DNA from: Oceanococcus sp.
Lineage (GTDB): Bacteria; Pseudomonadota; Gammaproteobacteria; Nevskiales; Oceanococcaceae
Length of the DNA: 50,037 bases
Direction: 5' to 3'
Assembly: GCA_030147945.1 (NCBI GenBank)
Contig: JASBUL010000084.1
Span: 1 to 50,037 of the forward strand
Positions 20,361-27,113 of the stretch are shown here, piece after piece. The notes beneath the pieces are model-generated. The model had not been told where the DNA came from. It saw nothing but the letters and a program-made list of their open reading frames with translations, and made no database searches. The translations under genes and the position numbers were made by a program. The stretch's first letter is position 1, and the number at the start of each line of letters is the position of its first letter.

Positions 20361-20787
20361 CATCAATATCTTTGAGCAGACGCTCGACGTCTGCATGGGT
20401 TTGTTGCTGTGCCGGCACCGCCGGACTGACCGCCTCGCCGCGCCGCACCCGCCATACCAGCCCGAAACCAAGCAGCAGCATCAGCACCGGCCCCAGCCAC
20501 AGCAGCCAGGTGGTGGGCTTGAACGGCGGTCGATACAACACGAAATCGCCGTAGCGCGCGGTCATGTACTGGCGAATTTCGTTGTCGGTTTTGCCGGACG
20601 CGATCATCTGCCGGGTTTGTGCACGCAAATCTTCGGCCAGCGGCGCTGCGGACTCGGCAATCGACTGATTCTGGCAGACCAGACAACGCAGCTCTTCGTT
20701 CAATGCTCGCCAGCGGTTTTCGTCCCGCTCCGACCAGGCGTGAGCAAGCAGGGGCAGGAGCAACACCACAAGACCCATCCAGCGCAT
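20353..20787 (-). CDS. ccmH: Cytochrome c maturation thiol-disulfide protein CcmH
   Basis: Membrane-anchored periplasmic thioredoxin-like subunit that keeps the heme-binding cysteines of apocytochrome reduced for ligation. 144 residues: signal peptide (MRWMGLVVLLLPLLAHAW), the redox motif LRCLVCQNQSIAESAAPLA, the DNEIRQYMTARYGDFVLYRP segment, and a C-terminal membrane anchor (about 100-122). Short CcmH type without the TPR extension of E. coli, consistent with the separate ccmI that overlaps it. Confidence 0.95.
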   Translation of the reverse strand: MRWMGLVVLLLPLLAHAWSERDENRWRALNEELRCLVCQNQSIAESAAPLAEDLRAQTRQMIASGKTDNEIRQYMTARYGDFVLYRPPFKPTTWLLWLGPVLMLLLGFGLVWRVRRGEAVSPAVPAQQQTHADVERLLKDIDDD

Positions 20788-20789
20788 GA

Positions 20790-21323
20790 TCAGGACTCCG
20801 CGCGAAGCTGCTGCAGCAGCGGCATCAACGTCTCGTTTACATAATCCCAGGTCAGCGGTCCGATGCGCTTGGCCCGGATCACGCCGTGCCGGTCGATGAC
20901 AAAGGTTTCCGGCACCCCGTAAACCCCCCAGTCGATGCCGACCCGGCCATCGTAATCTCGCAGCGATGCGGTATACGGATTACCACGCTCCTCAAGCCAG
21001 CGCTCGGCATCCTGGCGTTCATCTTTGTAATTCAAGCCGATGATGTGCATGCCCGGCTGCTGACTGAGGGCATTGAGTATGCCGTGCTCCGCCCGGCAGG
21101 CGACGCACCAGCTGGCCCACACATTGAACAAACTGACCCGGCCGACAAACAGATCTTCCGACACCAGACGGTCACCACCCAGCAGCGGCAATGTGAATGC
21201 CGGTACGGGCTTGCCGATCAGGGGCGAATCAACCTCGCGCGGGTCCAGCGACAGACCGCGGCCAAGCACCACTGTCAGCGCAAGCAGTATCAGCAGCGGC
21301 ACGGCGACAAACAGGCGCTTCAT
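20790..21323 (-). CDS. ccmG: Thiol:disulfide interchange protein CcmG/DsbE
   Basis: Membrane-tethered thioredoxin-fold reductase of the cytochrome c maturation pathway. 177 residues with an N-terminal membrane anchor and the redox site VSLFNVWASWCVACRAEHGI (WCVAC); YGVPETFVIDRHGVIRAKRIG holds the cis-proline region. Two bases separate it from ccmH and its ATG overlaps the ccmF stop by four bases. Confidence 0.96.
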   Translation of the reverse strand: MKRLFVAVPLLILLALTVVLGRGLSLDPREVDSPLIGKPVPAFTLPLLGGDRLVSEDLFVGRVSLFNVWASWCVACRAEHGILNALSQQPGMHIIGLNYKDERQDAERWLEERGNPYTASLRDYDGRVGIDWGVYGVPETFVIDRHGVIRAKRIGPLTWDYVNETLMPLLQQLRAES

Positions 21324-23275
21324 ATGGCCACACCCATCTCGGCATCCGCTGATCGCGCCTGCCGTGCCAGACGGTAGCGCCGATCACTGGCTGCAATCGC
21401 GCCGCCGATCGCCATCAAAATGGCGCCAAACCAGATCCAGCGTATGAACGGTTTGACGTACAACCGCACGCTCCAGGCGCCCTCGCCCAGCGGTTCGCCC
21501 AGCGACACGTAGAGATCACGCCACACGCCGATGTCGATCGCGGATTCGGTCATGGGGTTATTGGGCTGCGAGTGGTAGCGGCGTTTTTCCGGCTCCAGCA
21601 CGGTGATCTCCTGACCCGCACCGTCCCGGATCACGATCACCGCGTGTTCGGCACTGTAGTTCGGGCCCTCCAGGTGATCGGTACCCTGGAACTCCCATAG
21701 ATACCCCGCAAAATCGGCCTGCTGCCCGGGGCGCATGGCCAAGTCTTTCTCGGCATCGGCCTGACTGACCAGACCAACGCCGATGGCGAACACGCCCAAA
21801 CCCAGATGGGCCAGACTCATGCCCAGAATGGAAGCTGGCGGCAAACGCCCTTTGCGCAGCCAGGCAAGGATCTCAGCCAGCGCCGTCACCGTGCACCACA
21901 TGGCCAGCACACACGCCACAAAGATGCCCAGACCACGCACATCCGGGGTCATCAGAGGCAGCGCCAGACCACCCACCAAAGCCACCAGCATGGCCACGCG
22001 ATTGGCCCGCACCGCCGCACCCCAATCGGCTTTCCACCAGTTCACCCGCCAGGAAAAGCCGACCAGCGCCAGCATCGGCAACATCAACGGCACGAAGGTC
22101 GCATTGAACCAGGGCGGCCCCACCGACGGCTTGGGCAACCCCAGCGCATCAACCAGCAGCGGGTACAGGGTCCCGAGCAGCACACTGAAAGCCGCCACCA
22201 CCAGCAGCACATTGTTGATCAGCAACAGCCCTTCTCGCGAGTTCAGGCGAATCGGCGCCTGCAGACTCATGCTCGCGGCACGCCAGGTGTACAGGGCCAG
22301 CGAACCGCCGACCACAACGCTGAAGAAGCCCAGGATATAGACCCCTCGAGCCGGATCTGTTGCAAACGCATGGACGGAGACCAGCACCCCGGACCGGACC
22401 AGGAACGTGCCCAGCAGGCTCAGCGCAAACGCCGCGATCGCCAGCAGAATGGTCCAGCTGGCCAGCACCCGACGCTTTTCGGTCGCCGCCAGCGAGTGAA
22501 TCAGTGCGGTGCCGACCAGCCAGGGCATGAATGATGCGTTCTCGACAGGATCCCAGAACCACCAGCCGCCCCAGCCGAGCTCGTTATAGGCCCACCACGA
22601 GCCGAGCATGATGCCGAGCGTGAGGTAGCTCCAGGCCCAGGTGGTCCAGGGCCGCGTCCAGCGCAGCCAGGCGGTGTCAAGACGTCCGTGCAGCAGGGCC
22701 GCAATGGCAAACGCGAAAGGCACCGTGAAACCGACATACCCCATGTACAGCATGGGTGGATGAATCGCCAGACCGGGGTCCTGCAGCAGCGGATTGAGAT
22801 CACGCCCCTCAAGCGGCGCCGGCAGCAGACGCTCGAACGGATTGGAGGTGAACAGGACGAACAGCAGAAAACCCACGGTCACGCCCGCGATAACGGCCAG
22901 CACCGTGGCGCTGATCTCCAGCGGCAACTTGCTCGAACGCGAGGCCACCGCCAACCCCCAACCGGTGAGCATCAGCAGCCACAGCAGCAGCGAACCTTCA
23001 TGCCCTCCCCACACTGCCGAGATCTTGTAGATCAGCGGCAAAGCACTGTTGGACTGATGCGCAACGTAAGCGATCGAGAAGTCATCCTGGAGAAACGCCA
23101 CGCTCAACAGCACGAACGCACACAGAATCAATGCGAAGGATGCGCGTGCCGCCGGCAGCGCCAGCATCAGCGACGAGGTATTGCGTGAACGCAACCCCCA
23201 CAAGGGCACCACGAACTGGATCAGCGATACCGCCAGCGCGGTGGCCAGTGCAAAGTGACCAACGGCCGCAATCAT
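21320..23275 (-). CDS. ccmF: Heme lyase subunit CcmF
   Basis: Large polytopic membrane protein that attaches heme to apocytochrome c with CcmH and CcmI. 651 residues and about 14-15 hydrophobic helices. The tryptophan-rich WWD domain is seen in YNELGWGGWWFWDPVENASF, followed by MPWLVGTALIHSLA; heme-liganding histidines lie in VWGGHEGSLLLW, AIHPPMLYMGYVG and LIHSLAATEKRRV. The periplasmic loop near the C-terminus contains RRYHSQPNNPMTESAIDIG. ATGA overlaps with ccmE upstream and ccmG downstream. Confidence 0.97.
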   Translation of the reverse strand: MIAAVGHFALATALAVSLIQFVVPLWGLRSRNTSSLMLALPAARASFALILCAFVLLSVAFLQDDFSIAYVAHQSNSALPLIYKISAVWGGHEGSLLLWLLMLTGWGLAVASRSSKLPLEISATVLAVIAGVTVGFLLFVLFTSNPFERLLPAPLEGRDLNPLLQDPGLAIHPPMLYMGYVGFTVPFAFAIAALLHGRLDTAWLRWTRPWTTWAWSYLTLGIMLGSWWAYNELGWGGWWFWDPVENASFMPWLVGTALIHSLAATEKRRVLASWTILLAIAAFALSLLGTFLVRSGVLVSVHAFATDPARGVYILGFFSVVVGGSLALYTWRAASMSLQAPIRLNSREGLLLINNVLLVVAAFSVLLGTLYPLLVDALGLPKPSVGPPWFNATFVPLMLPMLALVGFSWRVNWWKADWGAAVRANRVAMLVALVGGLALPLMTPDVRGLGIFVACVLAMWCTVTALAEILAWLRKGRLPPASILGMSLAHLGLGVFAIGVGLVSQADAEKDLAMRPGQQADFAGYLWEFQGTDHLEGPNYSAEHAVIVIRDGAGQEITVLEPEKRRYHSQPNNPMTESAIDIGVWRDLYVSLGEPLGEGAWSVRLYVKPFIRWIWFGAILMAIGGAIAASDRRYRLARQARSADAEMGVAI

Positions 23276-23733
23276 GAGCGCTCCAGCGATTTGAATGGCG
23301 CGCAGCTGTGACCGGTGCCGTCAGCACCGAGCTTCTCGGCCAGCTCCGGCGGCATGTAATTCTCGTCGTGCTTGGCCAGCACTTCGTCGGCCACAAAGAC
23401 ACCATCCTGCAATCGCCCGGTCGCCACAATGCCCTGCCCCTCACGGAACAGATCCGGCAGGATGCCTTCGTAGCTGACCGCCACGGCATGCTCACAGTCG
23501 GCCATGCGGAAATCGACCCGGAGACTGGCCGGCTCGCGCTGCACGCTACCGGGCACCACCAGCCCGCCGAGACGGATGCGCGCCTGCGGCGGCACATCAC
23601 CGTTGACCACCTCGGTCGCACTGTAGAAATACATCAGGTTTTCACGAAATACCTGACTGGCCATGGCCGCAATGGCAGCCACCATCACCACCAGCCCCAG
23701 CACCATGAAGATACGTCGTTGTCGTCTTGTCAT
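23272..23733 (-). CDS. ccmE: Heme chaperone CcmE
   Basis: Periplasmic membrane-anchored chaperone that binds heme covalently and hands it to CcmF. 153 residues: a basic N-terminus (MTRRQRRI), membrane helix (about 8-28), an OB-fold domain, and the covalent heme site in VLAKHDENYMPPEL with the His and the neighbouring Tyr. The C-terminal tail has one more His and Cys (GTGHSCAPF). Its ATG overlaps the ccmD stop. Confidence 0.96.
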   Translation of the reverse strand: MTRRQRRIFMVLGLVVMVAAIAAMASQVFRENLMYFYSATEVVNGDVPPQARIRLGGLVVPGSVQREPASLRVDFRMADCEHAVAVSYEGILPDLFREGQGIVATGRLQDGVFVADEVLAKHDENYMPPELAEKLGADGTGHSCAPFKSLERS

Positions 23734-23894
23734 CGCTTGTCGTTACGCCCCCGGCGCTCCCGCAATATCGCCCGGCGGATTCGACGCCCGCGCCACAGCG
23801 CGGTTCCCCACGCACCGAATAGAACTGCCAGAAAAACCACGTAACTCGGCCACAGATACACCGCATAGCCGCCCATGGCGAAAAACTCTGTCAT
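23730..23894 (-). CDS. ccmD: Small heme-export protein CcmD
   Basis: 54-residue single-pass membrane protein that stabilises the CcmABC-holoCcmE complex and helps release heme-loaded CcmE. It begins MTEFFAMGGYAVYLWPSY, continues with one hydrophobic helix (about 11-33) and ends in a very basic cytosolic tail (RRIRRAILRERRGRNDKR). Both ends overlap neighbours by four bases (ATGA with ccmC; stop/ATG with ccmE), which fixes its limits. The position between ccmC and ccmE and the FAMGGYAVYLW opening are diagnostic. Confidence 0.93.
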   Translation of the reverse strand: MTEFFAMGGYAVYLWPSYVVFLAVLFGAWGTALWRGRRIRRAILRERRGRNDKR

Positions 23895-24631
23895 TGGCCC
23901 GCCTCAACGATCTCGCCCACCCAGCGGCTGTGTCGCTCACGCCACAGCAGGGTGGCACGCATGCGCACCAGCACAATGGTGCCGAACAGCAGCGTGCTGG
24001 CCAGCGTCAATTCCAGCAGCGGCACCAGCATGCGCATGTCCATCGATGGCGAATCAAATTTGCTCACCGTAGGGCCCTGGTGCAGCGTGTTCCACCACTC
24101 GACCGAGTAATGCACGATCGGCACATTGACCGCCCCGACCAGCGCCAGCAAAGCGCAGGCCCGTGCCGCCTGGCGTTTGTCTTCGATGGCCTGATCTAGG
24201 GCCAGAACACCCAGATACAGAAACAGCAGAATCAGCTCGGAGGTCAGCCGCGCATCCCACACCCAGTAGGTTCCCCACATGGGTTTGCCCCACAGCATGC
24301 CGGTAATCAGCGCCGCTGCGGTAAAACCGGCGCCGGGTATGGCCGCGTCAATGATGTAGACCTCAGCGACCTTCATGCGCCAGATCAGCGCCACCACGGC
24401 CGCCACCGCCATCGACGAATAAATGAACAGCGACAGCCAGGCCGCCGGCACATGCACGAAGATCATGCGGTAGCCCTGGCCCTGCTGATAATCCACCGGC
24501 GCCGCCCACAGGGCGCCGTACAGGCCATGCAGCAGTAGCAACAGACCAGGAATGGCGAGCAACCAGGCCAGACGCCCGGCAAACGGATAAAAGGTCGGGC
24601 CGGAGCCAAGCCTGTGAAACCAAAGCCACAT
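23891..24631 (-). CDS. ccmC: Heme-handling membrane protein CcmC
   Basis: Positions heme for covalent attachment to CcmE. 246 residues with six predicted helices. The WWD motif is WGTYWVWDARLTSELILLFL, flanked by the two heme-ligand histidines in MIFVHVPAAWLSLFI and VNVPIVHYSVEWWNTLHQG. Starts five bases after the ccmB stop. Confidence 0.97.
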   Translation of the reverse strand: MWLWFHRLGSGPTFYPFAGRLAWLLAIPGLLLLLHGLYGALWAAPVDYQQGQGYRMIFVHVPAAWLSLFIYSSMAVAAVVALIWRMKVAEVYIIDAAIPGAGFTAAALITGMLWGKPMWGTYWVWDARLTSELILLFLYLGVLALDQAIEDKRQAARACALLALVGAVNVPIVHYSVEWWNTLHQGPTVSKFDSPSMDMRMLVPLLELTLASTLLFGTIVLVRMRATLLWRERHSRWVGEIVEAGQ

Positions 24632-24636
24632 AGAAA

Positions 24637-25308
24637 TCAGGAGGATTCGCTTGCGATCTTAAGAGCTGCGGCGCTGGCCCAGGGGGCAAGAAACATGGCC
24701 GCGACGAGCATACAAGCGAGCAAGTATAACTGACCGGTGATGGGCAATCCGTCGTGTGCGGCAACCCCGCAGCCCGCGCCAAAAATCAGCACCGGCACAT
24801 ACAACGGCAACATCAGCAAACTGGTCAGCAAACCACCCCGCCCCATGCCGGCTGTGAGCCCGGCCCCGATACCTCCAAGCAGCACCAGCACCGGCGTGCC
24901 GAGCAGCAGGCCGTACAGAATCGCCGAGACCTGCTCGGCGGGAAAATACAGGGCGCGACTCATCGGCCAAGCCAGCAGGACCACCGGCAAACCGGTGAAC
25001 AACCAATGCACCAGCGCCTTGATGAACAACACCAGGGGCATGGGCCAGGCCGAGAGCAGCATGGCATCGACCCAGCCTTCTGCCATTTCCTGGCGATACA
25101 AGGCTTCCAGACCAAAGATGCACGCGGTCAGCGCCCCGGCCCAGATCACCGCCGGGGCATAGCGCGCCAGATGTTCCGGCGATGGCACACCGCCCAGCGG
25201 GAACAACAAACAGATGAGACAGAAAATCAGCGGCGCCTGCAGCGCATCGCCACGCCGACGCCAATAGCGCTGGAGTTCACGGCGCAGCAGCGCCGTTACA
25301 CCGCGCAT
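24637..25308 (-). CDS. ccmB: Heme ABC exporter permease CcmB
   Basis: Membrane subunit of the CcmAB transporter that drives release of holo-CcmE. 223 residues with six hydrophobic helices (LIFCLICLLFPLGGVP, AVIWAGALTACIFGLEALYR, SALYGLLLGTPVLVLLGG-like and others). ATG at 25306-25308 (MRGVTALLRRELQRYWRR) was chosen over an in-frame start 23 codons upstream because the family begins with this amphipathic basic helix. It overlaps the end of ccmA by 13 bases. Confidence 0.94.
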   Translation of the reverse strand: MRGVTALLRRELQRYWRRRGDALQAPLIFCLICLLFPLGGVPSPEHLARYAPAVIWAGALTACIFGLEALYRQEMAEGWVDAMLLSAWPMPLVLFIKALVHWLFTGLPVVLLAWPMSRALYFPAEQVSAILYGLLLGTPVLVLLGGIGAGLTAGMGRGGLLTSLLMLPLYVPVLIFGAGCGVAAHDGLPITGQLYLLACMLVAAMFLAPWASAAALKIASESS

Positions 25309-25925
25309 GTGTCCTCCAGTGTCTCTATCCGAGGGGGGCAAGCCAGTGGCAGCTCGTCGTGACTGGCGAAGACACACGCACCGCCCTGTGCACGATGTGC
25401 CTCTATAAGCGCCGACAGGCGCGCACGATTGGCATCGTCCAGCCCATTGGCGGGCTCATCCAGCAGCCACACCAAAGCGTTTTCCAGCAGCAGGCGAGCC
25501 ATGCCCACACGCTTTTTCTGGCCGGTCGACAGCTGACCGACGCGGCGCTCGAGCAGCGGCCCAAGCGCGAGCGGGTCGATCACCGCGGCAGCTTGTGTCC
25601 CGCAGGTATCGGCTATGTAGTGCAGGTTGTCGGCAACGCTCAGATCGCGACTCAGGCCGAGACGATCATCGAGATAGCTGATGGCCTGGCGAGGCTCATC
25701 CAGGCGCGTGGCAAAGCGCTCACCGCGCCAACGCATCTGCCCGCTTTCAGGTGTGACCAGACCCGCCAGCACCCGCAGCAAGGTGGTCTTGCCACGCCCG
25801 TTCGGCGCACGCAGCCAGATCACATCACCGGCATCCAGCTGCAAGTCATACCCCGCGTAAAGCTCACGCTCTGCGCGTCGCAGCCACAAATTGGTGGCGC
25901 TGAGCAGCGTATTGGTGGCGGTCAC
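25296..25925 (-). CDS. ccmA: Heme ABC exporter ATPase CcmA, GTG start
   Basis: ATP-binding subunit of CcmAB. 209 residues. ABC signature LSTGQKKRVGMARLLLENA, Walker B ALVWLLDEPANGLD and the switch histidine in CVFASHDELPL are intact. The P-loop reads APNGRGKTTLLRVLAGL: the first glycine of the usual GxNGxGKT is replaced by alanine, though Lys and Thr are kept. The start is GTG (25923-25925) with no obvious Shine-Dalgarno sequence. First gene of a nine-gene ccmABCDEFGHI run that is overlapping or nearly so throughout. Confidence 0.95.
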   Translation of the reverse strand: MTATNTLLSATNLWLRRAERELYAGYDLQLDAGDVIWLRAPNGRGKTTLLRVLAGLVTPESGQMRWRGERFATRLDEPRQAISYLDDRLGLSRDLSVADNLHYIADTCGTQAAAVIDPLALGPLLERRVGQLSTGQKKRVGMARLLLENALVWLLDEPANGLDDANRARLSALIEAHRAQGGACVFASHDELPLACPPRIETLEDTCAV

Positions 25926-26024
25926 AAGGGGAGGCCGAAGCGCATCATCGGCCTGCTGCGCAGAAAAGAGGCAGACGGCGCGCAGTCGCGCTTAAAACGG
26001 GTGGCCGGATGCCGAAGCTCAACG

Positions 26025-26051
26025 GCCAGCGTGATTCGAACCCGGACTGAC
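26025..26051 (-). other. tRNA T-arm-like relic between tRNA-Leu and ccmA
   Basis: Read on the minus strand, about 10 bases beyond the tRNA-Leu CCA, is GTCCGGGTTCGAATCACGC. It contains an intact TTCGAAT loop and partial T-stem, but no D-arm, anticodon arm or acceptor stem can be built around it. It could be a decayed tRNA gene, the edge of an old tRNA-targeted insertion, or chance. Confidence 0.3.
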
Positions 26052-26057
26052 AAAGCC

Positions 26058-26145
26058 TGGTGCCCGAGGCCGGAATCGAACCGGCACGGCCGCAATGGCC
26101 GGCGGATTTTAAGTCCGCTGCGTCTACCAATTCCGCCACCCGGGC
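26058..26145 (-). tRNA. tRNA-Leu (anticodon TAA)
   Basis: An 88-base class II tRNA with encoded CCA. Acceptor GCCCGGG pairs with CTCGGGC, the D-arm includes TGGCGGAATTGGTAGACGC, the anticodon loop is CTTAAAA with TAA, a long variable arm follows (CGGCCATTGCGGCCG), and the T-loop is GTTCGATTC. Lies 14 bases after tRNA-Cys. Confidence 0.96.
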
Positions 26146-26159
26146 CATGCACGATTGAA

Positions 26160-26233
26160 TGGAGGCTAGGACCGGAATCGAACCGGTGTACACGGCTTTG
26201 CAGGCCGTTGTATAACCACTCTACCACCTAGCC
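26160..26233 (-). tRNA. tRNA-Cys (anticodon GCA)
   Basis: A 74-base cloverleaf with encoded CCA. Acceptor GGCTAGG pairs with CCTAGCC, the anticodon stem-loop is GGCCTGCAAAGCC with GCA, and the T-arm is CCGGTTCGATTCCGG. A terminator stands 16 bases upstream of its 5' end. Confidence 0.96.
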
Positions 26234-26242
26234 ATTGTGCTG

Positions 26243-26248
26243 ATCATA
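26243..26248 (-). promoter_or_regulatory. Candidate -10 element for tRNA-Cys/tRNA-Leu
   Basis: TATGAT on the minus strand, ten bases upstream of tRNA-Cys and right at the tail of the preceding terminator. It matches TATAAT at five of six positions, but the -35 position would fall inside the terminator hairpin and has no good hexamer. Confidence 0.3.
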
Positions 26249-26249
26249 C

Positions 26250-26273
26250 AAAAAACCCCGGATGAACCGGGGT
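26250..26273 (-). terminator. Rho-independent terminator between tRNA-Gly and tRNA-Cys
   Basis: ACCCCGG, loop of five, CCGGGGT gives a 7-bp stem, followed on the minus strand by six T. It sits 44 bases after tRNA-Gly and 16 bases before tRNA-Cys. Confidence 0.85.
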
Positions 26274-26316
26274 CAGATGTCGCGGAAGCTCCGACAACGC
26301 ATCGGACCGCAGTAAC

Positions 26317-26392
26317 TGGAGCGGGAAACGAGATTCGAACTCGCGACCTCAACCTTGGCAAGGTTGCGCTCTACCAACTGAGCTATTCCCGC
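26317..26392 (-). tRNA. tRNA-Gly (anticodon GCC)
   Basis: A 76-base cloverleaf with encoded CCA. Acceptor GCGGGAA pairs with TTCCCGC, D-arm TAGCTCAGTTGGTAGAGC, anticodon loop TTGCCAA with GCC, T-arm GCGAGTTCGAATCTCGT. The linkage pgsA, tRNA-Gly, tRNA-Cys, tRNA-Leu is known from pseudomonads. Confidence 0.97.
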
Positions 26393-26492
26393 ATCTGGGT
26401 CTATTTTACGTCATTTTGGTGACGCCCGGAAACCCTTCCGGATTCACTGACTTGCAGTGGCTTGAAGCCGCTGCCTCAGCGAGGAAGGCGGC

Positions 26493-26520
26493 ATTTTAGG
26501 GGTTTTTCTGTGGGTGTCAA
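26493..26520 (-). promoter_or_regulatory. Sigma-70 promoter upstream of tRNA-Gly
   Basis: On the minus strand TTGACA (26515-26520) and TAAAAT (26493-26498) are separated by 16 bases: a perfect -35 and a five-of-six -10. It starts right after the pgsA stop and would give a leader of about 94 bases before tRNA-Gly. A second TAAAAT (26403-26408) only ten bases from the tRNA has a weak -35. Confidence 0.65.
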
Positions 26521-26547
26521 CCCAAGCCGGAATCGGCCCCGTGATGG

Positions 26548-27108
26548 TCAGTCGGCCTGCGACAGCAAAGGCCATGCAGCGCGCAAATACACGGCCATCG
26601 ACCACAGGGTCAGAACGCTGGCAATCAGCAGCAAAGCGTAGCCCAAATCGTAAACTGGCAAGTTGAAGGTGGACTCCTGCCACAGCAACATCGAAATGGC
26701 CGTCATCTGTGTGCCGGTCTTGAGTTTGCCGATGCCGCGCACCGCCACGCTGGCGCGCTGCCCCAGCTCTGCCATCCACTCGCGCAGCGCCGAAATGGTG
26801 ATTTCGCGCCCGATGATCACGGCCACCGGCAACAGCATCGCCACGGTGGGGTCGTTCTGAAGCAGCACCACCAGCGCTGTTGCGACAATCAGCTTGTCGG
26901 CGACCGGATCCAGAAACGCACCAAAATTGGACATCGCGTTGAGACGTCTTGCGAGGTAGCCGTCCAGCCAGTCCGTGATTGCGGCCAAAATGAAAATGAT
27001 CGCGGCCACAATGGTGTTGTGCTGAAAGTCGAGATAGTAGACGAGCACCAGCAAGGGGATCGCCAGCACGCGCAGCAGCGTCAGTTGCGTCGGCAAAGTC
27101 AGGCGCAA
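26548..27108 (-). CDS. pgsA: Phosphatidylglycerophosphate synthase PgsA, TTG start
   Basis: Inner-membrane enzyme making phosphatidylglycerol phosphate from CDP-diacylglycerol and glycerol-3-phosphate. 186 residues with four to five helices. The CDP-alcohol phosphotransferase motif is TDWLDGYLARRL followed by FGAFLDPVADKL, giving the full D-xx-DG-xx-AR...G...D...D pattern. The start (MRLTLPTQLTLLRVLAIPLL) is a TTG at 27106-27108, five bases after the uvrC stop; no nearer ATG fits the family opening. The phosphatase for the next step, pgpA, is at 45398. Confidence 0.94.
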   Translation of the reverse strand: MRLTLPTQLTLLRVLAIPLLVLVYYLDFQHNTIVAAIIFILAAITDWLDGYLARRLNAMSNFGAFLDPVADKLIVATALVVLLQNDPTVAMLLPVAVIIGREITISALREWMAELGQRASVAVRGIGKLKTGTQMTAISMLLWQESTFNLPVYDLGYALLLIASVLTLWSMAVYLRAAWPLLSQAD

Positions 27109-27113
27109 AACAG

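Noticed and set aside
25922..26227. 101-codon frame on the minus strand crossing tRNA-Leu and tRNA-Cys
   Set aside because: It reads through two intact tRNA genes, a common artefact; the real gene starting there is ccmA.
26409..26424. Palindrome CGTCA-TTTTGG-TGACG upstream of tRNA-Gly, considered as an operator
   Set aside because: Five-base arms are short enough to occur by chance, and it overlaps a weak second promoter candidate; no known operator fits well.
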